From the NCBI GenBank assembly GCA_020536535.1, contig JAHLWZ010000344.1:2301-23519 (forward strand): a stretch of DNA of 21,219 nucleotides. The letters are read 5' to 3'. The notes below the pieces were generated by a model that saw nothing but the letters and a program-made list of their open reading frames with translations, had not been told where the DNA came from and did not search any database. This DNA comes from Pelomyxa schiedti. Lineage: Eukaryota > Evosea > Pelobiontida > Pelomyxidae. The stretch's first letter is position 1; every line of letters begins with the position of its first letter. Below are positions 8,621 to 21,169 of this stretch, piece by piece. Position numbers and translations under genes: made by a program.

Positions 8621-11352
8621 CTAAACTTTGTGCAACAAGAGTAATACATGTGATGCAGACCAACCAAAGAAAGGAGCACCAAGAGTTTCACCTATTACCA
8701 GTGACTATGAAAAAAAATAAGGGTTTGAATACCCGTAAGTGGATTGTAGTATTCATAAGTTGGGATATCCCTGTTGCCCAGAAGACCTTTGCCATTTGTA
8801 AGGAATTGTGTTTGTATTTCATCTGCTTCCTGGGTGTAGCCATAGTTCCGCATTCCTTTTATTCCAAAGTACCTGTTATTTTCATATGCCGGTTTGTTTT
8901 GTTGTTATAATTAGGCCATAGATCCATTTATCATACGATTGGTCTATCCACACAGGGCCACGCCAGTACCCTTTAGAGTCGAAATTCGGGTCATTAGCAG
9001 CCAGAGTTGGCAGAGGGAAGTAGGTGTAAAATTGATTAGTATCAAGCATGTTAGTTACAACTGCAGCTGCTTGTAGTTCCGTGGCAGCGTTGGCCCACAG
9101 TGGAATCCACCCTTCAGCACCCTGATATTTCTAGTTTGAACAATGCAAGCAATTCATAGCCACGTACCTTATTTAGAATGAAGTCACCTCCACTTGTTTC
9201 CCTATCGTAGAACCACCCAGTTGCAGAATCGTAGAAAACGGATTGAATTTGTTGTAGAAGCCTATCTGCTTCTTCTTTCAGTTCCCTGACCTGAAGTTAC
9301 AGTCGACCAGATTTAAGAGAGGTACTGTGAAGTATCATTCTGTCCAAGGAGACTTGCCATGTCAGCAAGTACTAATTTTTCTGCATACAGATAGGAATTG
9401 AGGTCAACCGACTCCTGGGTCAGGGAAAAAGCATTTTCTGAGTTGGATTCAAGGCCAGAGTTGTCAAATCTGAATGAGCTAAACTAACAGATATTTTCTG
9501 ACAAATTACCTGACAGCATTATCCATGCCACTTTCCCATTTTGCTGGCTGAACAAGTTCAACAGTGGCACCATACTCACAAACCAAATCACCGTCATGGT
9601 CACGATTTTCATACCACCTTCTAAAGTTAAAGAAAAAAGGGAGCGGAAGAGATAGAAACCAATTGTGGTATTCCAGTAACCGCGGGAACATATCAGAAAG
9701 ATAATCCAGGTTGCCTTCTTTCTCATAAATAGACCAAGTAGCCCAGGCAGCCAATGGTGGCTTAGAATTTTCCCAGTTGTCAGAGTTATCAAATGTAACA
9801 GTGTCGGAAATCATGCTGTTATTGAGAAAGATGTGAATACGGCCTGAAATGCAATCTGGTGAAACTCACCCCATAAACCCTGCTTCATTGGGATAGCTTT
9901 GGTAATCAAACATGGCGTAGATTTGCTCTTTGGCAAGCTCAATATTAAAAAGTGATAGTGCAGCAGCATGCTTCCAAGAGTCCCAAGCCCACAGAGCTTG
10001 GTAGGAGTAGAATGATGGGTACAGGCCACTAGTTCACTCACTGTTAGTACTTGATTTTGAAGACTCCACAAACTTATGTAACAGATGACCTGCTGGACTC
10101 CTCCAATTTGTCATCAGAATCTCCATGCATTTAACAGCAAGCCACTACTGATCCCTCAGGTTTCAGTACGGGATTGAATGTAGAATACTTGTTCACTTTC
10201 TGTCAATTCTGGAATAAGCAAAGTATTGAGGTAGGCAGTCCAACGTTCTTCTGTTGAAGAAAAAATTGCCTCAGGGTCCGCCAACATCTCGGATATCACC
10301 TTCAAAACAAATTAGTGCACTCGTAAAAAAAAAAAAAAGCATACGGCCTGCTCGTTATCGCATTCAGTTTGAGACAAGCAAACAGAAACCGTGTAGTACC
10401 CAGTAAAATCATTACCAGCAGCCACTGGAACACTATATTTCATTGCTGTATTAAAAAAAAAGTTACAGGAAATAAGGTAACAAAGTTCAGTAAGTGAATT
10501 GCCATACTGTATGTGTCAGAAGAGACAATGGCTTGATAGTTGGAGGATTCAGATTTTGGCACGTGTACCTCTTTTAAAAAGAATGAGGGAAAAGTTAAAC
10601 TTTTTCAGGGTGAAGGATATACCAATATAATAGGGTAGTGATCCCGCGACGACACGGATGCCACTGCCGTCAGAGATCGTGGAAATTGTTACAGACTCCA
10701 ACATGATGGAGGCATCACCTTCAAGAGAGAAGTAACAATCGCTTTGCCCTACGCCTATATGTAAGAGTAGAATAAGTATAAATGATTCAGCAAACCCAAA
10801 TTGGTAATGTTGAATTTAACCAGGGACGTTCTATCAGAACCATAGCACAACAGATTCTCAATGTTCCTTCCCTTTAATTGTCAGGATTTTATTGACGCCA
10901 AATCTAGAAGATATACCGAAGATGTATGAGCACTGTGTTTCAAGAAACCGGGATATGATACTGCAGTGGAGGAGTCCACACTGGAAGAAGAGTCGACAAT
11001 GTGCACCAGACTCTGCGACAACCAGCCCTTGTTGTGCAACCAGGGCCCAGTAAACCCAGCCACTTTCTACATTCCCAAAATACAGCATCAGCATTTCGTT
11101 TTACTACAAGGGGGGGGGGCACAAAAATCTCTGCTTCGAAAGAGAAACAAAAACCATGCTGTCAGTTGGCAGAGACAGACCATGCCAAGCCCCCAAGTCA
11201 CTGAACAAAGGGAGGTACTCCGTGCTCAGGCCCTTCCTAGGCATCCCCCTGAGGTCCATTGCGTCCCCCCACGCCCACAAGTCCTTGCCTCCTGCCACGC
11301 AAGACACACACACAGCGAATCCAACAACCACCAACCACGCCTGCTTCCCCAT
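8621..11352 (-). CDS. Secreted GH63 alpha-glucosidase, YgjK-like
   Basis: Sixteen exons (11352-11155, 11066-10917, 10871-10796, 10754-10623, 10570-10508, 10445-10345, 10299-10189, 10144-10075, 10029-9870, 9815-9660, 9617-9510, 9469-9326, 9285-9168, 9121-8937, 8872-8733, 8691-8621) join to 1983 nt, 660 aa. An N-terminal signal peptide (MGKQAWLVVVGFAVCVSCVA) points to secretion or the endomembrane lumen. The N-terminal half holds FSDLGAWHG, YPGF and GSDRTSLV. The (alpha/alpha)6 barrel holds NWRSPAG, LWAWDSWKHAAAL with the likely acid Asp at about residue 317, KPPLAAW, NRDHDGD, EYGAT and AKWESGMDNAV with the likely base Glu at about 434, then QESVD, YWRGPVWIDQ and NPLTGETLGAPFFGWSASHV near the end. 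GH63 enzymes remove terminal alpha-glucose. This resembles the bacterial YgjK branch rather than ER glucosidase I. Intron 10 is exactly 42 nt and stop-free, so unspliced RNA would stay in frame. Confidence 0.93.
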
Positions 11353-11450
11353 TTGTTTTTGGTTTTCGAACCGTTTCGCACACAACGAAAACGAACCAGG
11401 GCTGGTGGAGGTTCTTCGGGGCCCAAAGCCCGGCGGCCCCACAGCCACAA
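11353..11450. promoter_or_regulatory. Short divergent region between GH63 and the next plus gene
   Basis: Under 100 nt separates the minus-strand start at 11352 from the earliest convincing plus-strand coding. It contains the T-rich tract and the repeated string CGAAAACGAAC near 11385. A similar CGAGAACGAAAC string occurs twice in the divergent region near 19700-19755, so it could be a shared promoter element; this is only a hint. Confidence 0.3.
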
Positions 11451-11990
11451 CCTGATGCATCTACAGCCTCAACGACGACGCCCACCGTTGCATCTGGGTT
11501 GCCCAGGCAGAGAGTTACCTGCAAGGACGCGGAGGCCGCGAGGCAACTTCACGGATGGCTTGGAGACTATATCTCTGACCAAGTGAAACAGCGAATTGCC
11601 GCTGTTGTGGCCCAGGAGTCCCGCCAGGACCAGAACCAGAACCGGAGTGTACCGCCGTACATGCCCGTGGCGCTGAATGCTGAGTTCACCATGTTAGTTG
11701 TTGAACTGCTCGATGAGTTTGGTTGTGGCAACTTGAGCGGCCCCGAGTTTGACACGCAGTTGGGATTGATCATTGGGGGAGTGCTTCAGACTACAAGATA
11801 TTTATATTCCCTACCAAAACACGAGGGGTCAAGATATGGCCATTACTTATTCGACAATGCCCTGTTTTTCATTTATCTGTTCCTGAAACTTGAGTTGCGT
11901 ACCCTTTTTTTTTTGTTTTTGACTAACGGTTGATATGAAGGGACCTTTCTTTTGGGAAGGACAAAGGGAGACGTTTTATTCCCTGTCTGA
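11451..11990 (+). CDS. Hypothetical small protein, start unresolved
   Basis: A protein-like frame reads TCKDAEAARQLHGWLGDYIS and then continues through EFTMLVVELLDEFGCGNLSG, LGLIIGGVLQ and HYLFDNALFFIYLFLKLELR. Exon 1 ends at 11898 (C|gtaccc) and an intron of 42 nt leads to 11941-11990, giving FLLGRTKGDVLFPV and TGA at 11988-11990, directly overlapping an AATAAA. The frame has no ATG until 11661 (MPVALNAEF), although good coding appearance begins about 11450. The true start may therefore be in an upstream exon overlapping the antisense GH63 gene, or be non-ATG. The Pro/Gln/Thr-rich opening is low complexity. I do not recognise the family. Confidence 0.5.
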
Positions 11991-11995
11991 ATAAA
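11990..11995 (+). terminator. Polyadenylation signal AATAAA
   Basis: AATAAA begins on the last base of the TGA stop at 11988-11990 and is followed by a GT-rich stretch (gttgggaataatgtttgtcggtg), the usual arrangement for cleavage and polyadenylation. Confidence 0.55.
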
Positions 11996-12482
11996 GTTGG
12001 GAATAATGTTTGTCGGTGTATTTTTCATTCCAAATGTGAGGCTGAAGTACATACCAAAAATGAGATGATCATCACAGTTGGTCCATATTTTCGTTCGCGT
12101 TCTTTAACACCCAGACACAGTCATTCAAAGAATTTTATCAAGAAAATCCTGTTCTCTTCAACAGGAGTTTAAGTCTTCTCTCTTTCCGGTGTTTGAGTTT
12201 ATCTTCCCGGCAAGGCATATGTATTAATGTATCTCCTTTTTGTTTTGTTTGCGAGCAACGCCTACACTAGGCAGAACTGGAGCTTCAACTTCAAATTTTA
12301 CACTTGGCCCTGTATAATGTCCAAGGAATTCAAAATGAGGATAAGGTGCCGTCACCTTTTTTCTTCTTCATTTCTAGAACAATTTTTCACCAGGTTCTTT
12401 TTCTCTGGAACAAATTTTCCTTGAACAATTTCTTTCACTCTATGTGATTCATTTGAGATTTTAGTTACTTTCTACAACAGGT
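11996..12482. other. Intergenic region upstream of the kinase gene
   Basis: T-rich DNA without a supported gene. It contains copy A of the two-copy element at about 12231-12361. Undetected short 5' exons of the kinase gene may lie near its end: a 16-nt candidate at 12465-12480 follows gagattttag and precedes GTATGC, and would splice in frame to about 12551. Confidence 0.4.
12231..12361 (+). repeat. Two-copy interspersed element, copy A
   Basis: Positions 12231-12295 closely match 16826-16889. A 26-nt core is identical (12265-12290 versus 16858-16883), flanked by matching T-rich upstream and CAA-rich downstream sequence. A second block, GGTGCCGTCACC followed by six T at about 12345-12361, corresponds to GCGGCACC plus six T in copy B. 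The middle differs in length. The match is not preserved as a reading frame, so it is not a coding repeat. A T-run after a small hairpin would suit an RNA polymerase III transcript, but no A/B box is obvious. Confidence 0.55.
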
Positions 12483-15140
<2,658 letters not shown>

Positions 15141-15402
15141 ATTGCATGTAGGCTCTGAACCCGGAAGTACCTGCCTTTAATATGTACAATGTAGCAACAC
15201 TGAAGAGGTCCCACATACACCGCAGCAGTATGTGGGTTACCAATTGAAGTCTTCTTTTTACTCCACATTAAGGCCTTCATCTGACTCGGCACATACATCC
15301 AAATGTGGTGGCACCTTTTATTTCAACATTACTCTCTAATGCTAAGAGAAAGTTGAAGGGCCTGTAGTTGCATCACAAACCCTATTTGTTCATTACCAAG
15401 GA
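15141..15402. other. Convergent region between kinase and phosphatase
   Basis: Holds both 3' UTRs. No AATAAA for the plus gene is visible. On the minus strand an alternative last phosphatase exon could run from 15361 to a TAG at 15344-15342. Confidence 0.4.
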
Positions 15403-16733
15403 TTATTTAGTAGTTGTTTGTTTTAAGTACGGACCTGGGTTAGGTTGTATCCCTGGACGGCACCTTTTCACATGTTTATAAGCAGAACTGAATGTCATTT
15501 TGTTGTGGTACATGAGGTAACCAATCACAATTGAAGCTGATCGGCTGACACCCATTGCACAGTGAACCAACACTTTGCCACCTGTTGCAATGGCTTCATC
15601 TGTTTAATGTGAGCCTAGGCACTTGCCCATCAAACACTACACACCAATGAATGGGAAGGAGTCCTTGAAACTCTTGTCAAGGCTTTGTGTATTGACGTCA
15701 TCAATCGCACAGTGCAGAAATTTCGTCAATGGGTGCTCTTCAAGAGGAAGAGGCAGTTCAGCACACATGTTAATCACATGAGTTATCCCGATGCCATTCA
15801 TCACATCCCTTTATCATTTCAGTAATTGAAAGGAGACTCGTAAACGCAACTCTGAGACGGCAGCACAACTACCCAAATACAAATTCCCTGATGTTGAAGT
15901 TAGTGAAGCAAAATAAATATAATCCAAACCTAAAATGATTTCACAAGGGAGATTAGGTGATTTCACATTCACAAAACTAACTGGGAATGGGGGAAGGGGC
16001 TGAAACTCCTCAGGAATCTCATTCTGTGGGGTAGCTTTACAAAGATATGGATGCTTTGTGCACCACGAAAGCAACCCGTCTTCAATGGAAGCAATATGCA
16101 ACCAGATATCAGATTTGAGAAGATAGGGCATAGTTACCTTCGGAAAAGGTAACCTCTGTAATTGCGGAATGATGAGACAGATAGTCAACGATGGATTGTA
16201 ATTTTGGATCTGTGAAAAAACTAGGAGTGATTTGGTCTTCTGCAATAATAATTGCAACTCTCTTGAAGACGGATGATATTGCTGGCCGCCTGTGAAGCCA
16301 AAATATAAATGGAAATCCAAGGCAGCAACTTGTTTTGTTGGGAGAAACCAGCAAATACTTTTTAGCAACAACACAAAAAGTGTCATTTGTGAGAGGGGAG
16401 TCGGGCAGCTCCTCCAGCGGCACCGAAAGAGAAGTTAACACATGGCCACGCCAGAATTCTGCCAAAAAGAAGAAGAAGTTGTTGGTAAGAACCGCCCACC
16501 ACCACTCCTCATTACTTTCTACATCAACAACAACAGCCACAACAACAAAAACCTCGCCGGGGCCTCACGTCCACGACCACGCATGACGCGCACACCACCG
16601 CGTTGTATAGCTCCATCCCACTCACCAGCCTGACTGCTGTTCCACCTCCAACTTGGATCCGCCTCTCATCCGCGGGCGACACTGCTGCCGACGCGGCCGT
16701 GTCACGCACCGCTGTGCCGTCGGCCTGGCTCAT
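15403..16733 (-). CDS. Rhodanese-like domain plus dual-specificity protein phosphatase
   Basis: Exons 16733-16553, 16458-16138, 16079-15930, 15887-15846, 15808-15645 and 15599 to a stop at 15405-15403. The N-terminal part is rhodanese-like: VVVDVRPRREFWRGHVLTSL then SVPLEELPDS; no cysteine loop is obvious, so it may only bind. The C-terminal part is a dual-specificity phosphatase (NLYLGSCAAVSEL; GIGITHVIN; DDVNTQSLD; VLVHCAMGVSRSASIVIGYLM). The catalytic Cys-x5-Arg is C-A-M-G-V-S-R at about residue 300, and the general-acid Asp lies in AIDDV. It would dephosphorylate Ser/Thr and Tyr residues. The order matches STYXL1/MK-STYX-like proteins, but with an active Cys. Odd points: exon 4 to 5 is one base out of phase (donor after 15846, acceptor 15808), and 16348-16290 looks like an intron but is in an open frame. 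The last exon has two possible ends. Confidence 0.85.
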
Positions 16734-16939
16734 CGCTACAAGATCGGTTAAAATACCAGGTGCGAAAAACCCTTTTGACGGGTTGCAACCGCCGAGGTGA
16801 TACGCAGAAATCTTAGTGTGAGTTGATCTCCTTTTCGTTTAGTTTGCAAGCACACCTCACTAGGCAGAACTGGAGCTTCAACTCCAAAAGGTCTTTATCC
16901 TATGCGGCACCTTTTTTATTATTCAGGAGATGCTAAAAA
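16734..16939. other. Gap between two minus-strand genes, containing copy B of the element
   Basis: About 200 nt between the phosphatase start (16733) and the methyltransferase stop (16940-16942). Copy B of the two-copy element occupies much of it, so upstream control of the phosphatase may include it. Confidence 0.5.
16826..16911 (+). repeat. Two-copy interspersed element, copy B
   Basis: Matches copy A at 12231-12361 with the identical 26-nt core at 16858-16883 and ends with GCGGCACC plus six T (about 16901-16914). It is about 40 nt shorter than copy A in the middle. In this copy the corresponding frames differ or contain a stop, which argues against a shared peptide. Confidence 0.55.
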
Positions 16940-18817
16940 CTATGACCGATTTGTGTTGGGTGTTCGGTTGCTGCTTTGACTTTGTTGCTGTTGCTGTGCT
17001 CTGTGTCTGGGTCTTTTGCTAGAGGTGGCTGGTGGGTTGTGAGATTCAGCAGAATCTTCGTCGTGTTGGTGCCGGTACCTATCAGATTGCTGTGGTATTG
17101 ACCAATTAGGGCGGCTTTGTGCTCGGCCTTTGCCTGTGGAGGATGTGTCTGGGTGGAATAAACTGCAAGAAGCGCGTGTGAAGCGAGCTGCCCATAGCTG
17201 GCAATCGAAAACCATGGGCATTAGAGATGTAGGGGGACTGCAGTAGTGGCAGTATGGGTGAACTGTGTTGTGCAGAAAGCTAAATCCGAGCTTATTTTGC
17301 ATGCACGACTGTATTTCCTCAATTGTGAGTCGAATGGATTCCCGTGGTGGGTGAACCCAATGCAACGGGCCTGTTAGTTTTATGAGTGATGGGAGGCTTC
17401 AAAAAGCCGTACCAAGGTTGATCCAAAGGCCGCCATCCTTGAGCACCCAGCAAATAGCTTCCATGTAGTCGAAAATGTTGTATGCAGTATCAATAAAAAA
17501 GCAAGTCATCACACAGTCAACAGACTGAGATGGCTTTGATTTGCACAATTGAACAAAGTCCGTATCAGTGAGAACGAATGTAAATTGAGTTGGTTCGACA
17601 TCAGGAAACGTGACCTAAGTGTAAGAGTTAGAATTTTGCATTTCTTTGAATGCATACTTGCTTAAACATCATTTCCTTGGCCGAAGTTGTATTGGCGGTT
17701 GTGTGCACATATGGAGAAATGGTATGCTGGTTTTTGTGGCACTGAGTCAAGATGTACATAGCAGGTAACAGCATGACATGCGAACATTCACACGCCTCAG
17801 TGGCATAGCCAAGCCGTGTAGTTTCCTGCCAAAGGAGTTGGATTTTCACATAACAAATATTCATACCCAGGGAAGTCTGCTGAAGCCCGAGCCAGGAACC
17901 AACACCACGGGAGCACGTGCTGCTTTGTCAATTGGAAGAAGGGTGGTAAGTTGTGTCAGCATTGGTCCGTAACATTCCTGCCTAGAAAAAGGGTTCACAA
18001 CCACACAAAACACCTTGCACTACTGAATTGCCGTTAACAGACTGAGGTGGGTGCACTTATTCAAGCAAGCAAATAAACAAACATAAAAATGCACCTTTCA
18101 ATTTCGCCTGGGGAAAACAAAAATCAGTTTGACTGCACATCAAATATGGCATACCAGCAGAGGACCAGTCTCTTGCAAACTGTAGGAACATGTTCTCAAT
18201 CATTGATTGGTGTTGTGGGTCAACTGGAGATCCACGCGCAGTACCACAACAACCGCTTTTAGAAAGATGTAATCGTGAGTGACAGCACATGGCTCTATAA
18301 AATGTACTTTTCTGGGCTTGTAGAATGAGCTTTCAGATAACTGTCATGCCACCGAAGCATGCTCGTAACAACTATGTTATTCATTTCAATTGCCTTCCGC
18401 ATTTCCTCTATTCTCACCAAAAACTGCGGGACTAAATCCTACTGCAAGGTCAGTCACATAAAACTAGTCACTCAGCAAGAGAGGGAACCTGTTGGTGGGC
18501 CGGCAATCCTGACCAATCAAACTCCGCCAGTTCAACGTCCTTTAGTGAATTGTCGCGGTACTGTTCCAAGGCATTTGCGGCCGTCGTGCAGCACTTTAGA
18601 ACCCACTCGTCGCTCGATTTCGGTGAGGAAGAAGTTGCGGTGCTCGTAGAGGGAGAGGAGGCAGCACTCGAAGACGACGATGGGGGCGATATTGTTACGG
18701 TGTTTATAGTCACTCCTCCAACCTATATTCAAAGCATAGATCTTAAGCAATAACGACCTTCATCATCTTACGCACCTTTTTGGTCGTGAACACGCGCACC
18801 GGCTTGTTGTCTGCCAT
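16940..18817 (-). CDS. Carnosine N-methyltransferase-like enzyme (N2227 family)
   Basis: Nine exons (18817-18776, 18722-18489, 18438-18308, 18255-18155, 18107-18095, 17981-17867, 17825-17658, 17614-17413, 17370-16940) join to 1437 nt, 478 aa. The family transfers a methyl group from S-adenosylmethionine to the imidazole of carnosine. Seen: FARDWSSAGEIERQECYGPM (substrate-side motif), VVLVPGSGFSRLPW at residues 199-212 (SAM loop; family usual G-A-G-L-G is G-S-G-F-S here), SHVMLLPAMYIL, FPDVEP, DCVMTCFFIDTAYNIFDYME at about 301-320, GGLWINLGPLHW and LTIEEIQ. The start MADNKPVRVFTTKK is a 42-nt first exon. The N-terminus is Ser-rich. Beyond the family core lies an about 60-residue Ser/Arg/Gln-rich tail ending in RTPNTNRS. 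Exon 5 is only 13 nt. Real substrate cannot be read from sequence. Confidence 0.9.
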
Positions 18818-19002
18818 TGCAACTAGACGCAATTTAAAGATCAAAATACTTCAACACAAGGAGGTAACGAAAAATTACCGTGCAAACAAGAAATTTAATT
18901 TCATTGTTTCCCCTCCGATCTTGGCGCGGCTGACCCAAACGAAAGAAGAAAAAAAAAAACTTCTTATGTTGTGTTTGTTATTTTATCAGTGGGTGTGATT
19001 GA

Positions 19003-19618
19003 TCAATAGAAGAAACCCAGAATCTTTCCTCCGGTGTGCTTCTTGTGAGCCTCAACGTGGTCCATGATGCCGTAGGACGTGGTGAGAACCATGAAACCAA
19101 ACTGCCTTGATGGAAGCAGGTTGCTGACCCACTGGTCAAATTGGTTGTGGCGGAGATCGAAGCGTGGGCTGATAACTCCGCACTTGTTGATGCGGCCAAT
19201 CAGGGACACGACAATTTTGCCTGTTGGTGGGTGTGGATGGGATGTTAAGTTTCGGGAGGGATAATTCGGGTGTGTGGGTGCATGGAGTGGCTTGTGTGGT
19301 TATTAGATTAGGTATTGCTATTTTCCAAAGACAAATAGTAGTTGGAGACTAGTTGTTGTTTCTATTCGGGAAGGAAAAGAACCTGCTCTGTGATCATCAA
19401 CCAACTCGAATTCTCCGATGTAACCGTGTCTCTGCATGACTTGCAAAAATCTGATGATAACCTTTGATGATGGTCGAATCAAAACCTACAAGGGAAAACC
19501 AATGTTAGCGCTTAAACAAGTGAAGCACGTGTTCACAGCATAAAAATACCTGTCTTTTTCCCTTTCTGTCGGCATTGGTGATCGACTTGAGAGCATCGGC
19601 CAAAATGTTCATGCGCAT
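19003..19618 (-). CDS. RPS15A: 40S ribosomal protein S15a (uS8), cytosolic
   Basis: Small-subunit ribosomal protein binding 18S rRNA. Exons 19618-19550, 19485-19383 and 19220-19003 join to 390 nt, 129 aa, the normal family length of 130 less one residue. It starts [20 protein letters not shown], continues [50 protein letters not shown], and ends [11 protein letters not shown], all eukaryotic uS8 hallmarks. Intron 1 (64 nt) follows KGKRQ, and intron 2 (162 nt) splits the Gly codon of HRAGK; this is one of the longest introns in the window, as is common in ribosomal protein genes. The family usually begins MVRMN; here it is MRMN. Divergent from the PDAP1-like gene. Confidence 0.97.
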
Positions 19619-20180
19619 TTTCTTTGGTTAAATGAAGCGAGTGGCGCCTGCACAATAAATTAAAAAAAACTCAGATATTTGATAACAATAAAAAAAAAAG
19701 CGAGAACGAAACGAACGACACAAACCGCAAACGCAGAATATGACGAGAACGAAACCGTAAACGCAAAAACGAATACAAAACAACGAAGGACCACACGGAC
19801 CTCTTGTGGTGGGTGTGATACCGGCAGCACGGAACGGTGTAGCACTAACGAGCGAAAAAAAGAAAAAATGGAAGACAGAGATCTGAGAGGAAATAAATTA
19901 AATGACGCAGGGGTCACACAACTGCCGCAATTGCCAAGCCGGTTCCAAATTTCTAATCTATTCGGCTAAAAACATCAATCAGATCGGTTGTTGTCTTGTA
20001 CAGGTGCCGTGGCACGCGCAACAAACAGACAAACAAAACACCAAATTGAAACCCCTGCATACAGAAGAAACTCATTTTTTTTAAAAAAAAAACCCCACAA
20101 CCACAACCCACACCGCAGCCGCAACACCGACCAAGTACGTAGATCTACGCATCAACACTAATGCTTCTTCTTTAAAAGAG
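19619..20180. promoter_or_regulatory. Divergent intergenic region (S15a / PDAP1)
   Basis: About 560 nt between outward-reading genes, A-rich on the plus strand. The string CGAGAACGAAAC occurs near 19700 and again near 19743, in an imperfect duplication with about 42-nt offset, along with repeated ACGC/AACG words. No gene was found in either strand. It probably holds both promoters and 5' UTRs. Confidence 0.5.
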
Positions 20181-20929
20181 ATGAGTGCAAAAGGAGGGCG
20201 AGGTGGTGGCGAGTCGGGCGGTGGACCGAGGAGAAAGAAGAAGATCAACTCACACAAGGGAGCGTCGAGGACGTATATCGACGAGGAACCAACGGAGCCC
20301 GTAGAGGCAGAGGAGGAAAAGAGCAGCAGCTCATCGTCCGAAGACACTAGTGACGATGAGGACATGGTATGTTTGCTTTCTAAAACCGTACTCATTATTG
20401 GATGATGTGGGGTTCACTTTATCACTCCAACGCCCAAGTAGTATTATAAATACTCTCGATTGTTTACTCTATCTTCTTTCTTGTTTGCAATCTTTCGAAG
20501 GGGTCGTCTTTTGCCTAAACTTTTATTTCTCCCCTTGTGGTGTTCTGCTTTTTTTACCAAAAGCATCACAAACCAAAAGGACCCCAAATAGAGACCTTCA
20601 ACCCAAATAGAAGCAGGCCCATGGAAGCACCAGCCGATACTACCACAGTGAACCTCAATAGAAAAGAAAGGTTTCTTTAGTAACTGCAGTTTTTTCCCAC
20701 CATAATGCTAACCACCTCCAAAAGAGAAGCTCTTGAGGCCCAGAGAACCCGTGAGGCTTACCTGCGAATGACTGCTGAAGGCAAAACGGAGCAGGCTCGT
20801 CGTGACCTGGAGCGCCTTGAGCAAGTCCGCAGGGAGAGACAGGAGGCTGCAAGGAGAAGGGAACAGGAACTGGCTGAAAAAGCCGCCACGAAGCCCGGCA
20901 CAAAACCCAAACCCTCTGGTCGCTCCTAG
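20181..20929 (+). CDS. PDAP1: PDAP1 / HASPP28-like phosphoprotein
   Basis: Exons 20181-20366, 20564-20670 and 20725-20929 join to 498 nt, 165 aa (animal PDAP1 is about 180). N-terminus is basic and glycine-rich (MSAKGGRGGGESGGGPRRKK), followed by an acidic Glu/Ser stretch (AEEEKSSSSSSEDTSDDED) typical of casein-kinase-2 sites. The second exon has KGPQIETFNPNR, matching the family's KGxxxLIEIxNPNR signature. The third has RKEREALEAQRTREAYLRM, AEGKTEQARRDLERL and RRERQEAARRREQE, the family's conserved charged helix. HASPP28 proteins are heat- and acid-stable, with RNA/ribosome-linked roles reported; exact function is unsettled. Introns are 197 and 54 nt; the first starts GTATGT. Ends in TAG. 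Confidence 0.92.
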
Positions 20930-21022
20930 GAGGCTAGTTGAGTGAATACATTCCCTTTCACGACAAAACCCACGCACACCCCCAACCAGTCAAATTCATC
21001 CACTCCAAAAACCACTTGGGTA

Positions 21023-21028
21023 AATAAA
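21023..21028 (+). terminator. Polyadenylation signal AATAAA
   Basis: AATAAA followed by an A-run, 94 nt after the PDAP1-like stop codon. It is the first AATAAA after that gene. Confidence 0.55.
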
Positions 21029-21169
21029 AAAAACACCAGACCATCGCGTTTCTAAAGTTTAGGTTTTGTTGCTAATCACAACAGATTCGATTAGATCAGT
21101 GCACATCGAATTCAAAGAATAAGAGGTGATCGAATCGATTACGGACGTAACAGCCACAACAGCGCGGAC

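Noticed and set aside
11110-11119. Run of ten G as a frameshift site in the GH63 gene
   Set aside because: It falls inside intron 1 of the GH63 model (11154-11067), so it does not affect the protein.
10966-11586. 206-codon plus-strand frame
   Set aside because: Antisense to GH63 exons 1-2 and out of frame with the later plus-strand coding; no protein-like composition.
15300-18780. Recurring GGCACCTTTT / GCACCTTTT word as a possible terminator motif
   Set aside because: At 15459 and 18770 it is simply the complement of coding or splice-donor sequence (AAAAGGTGC) of minus-strand genes; only the copies within the two-copy element remain of interest.
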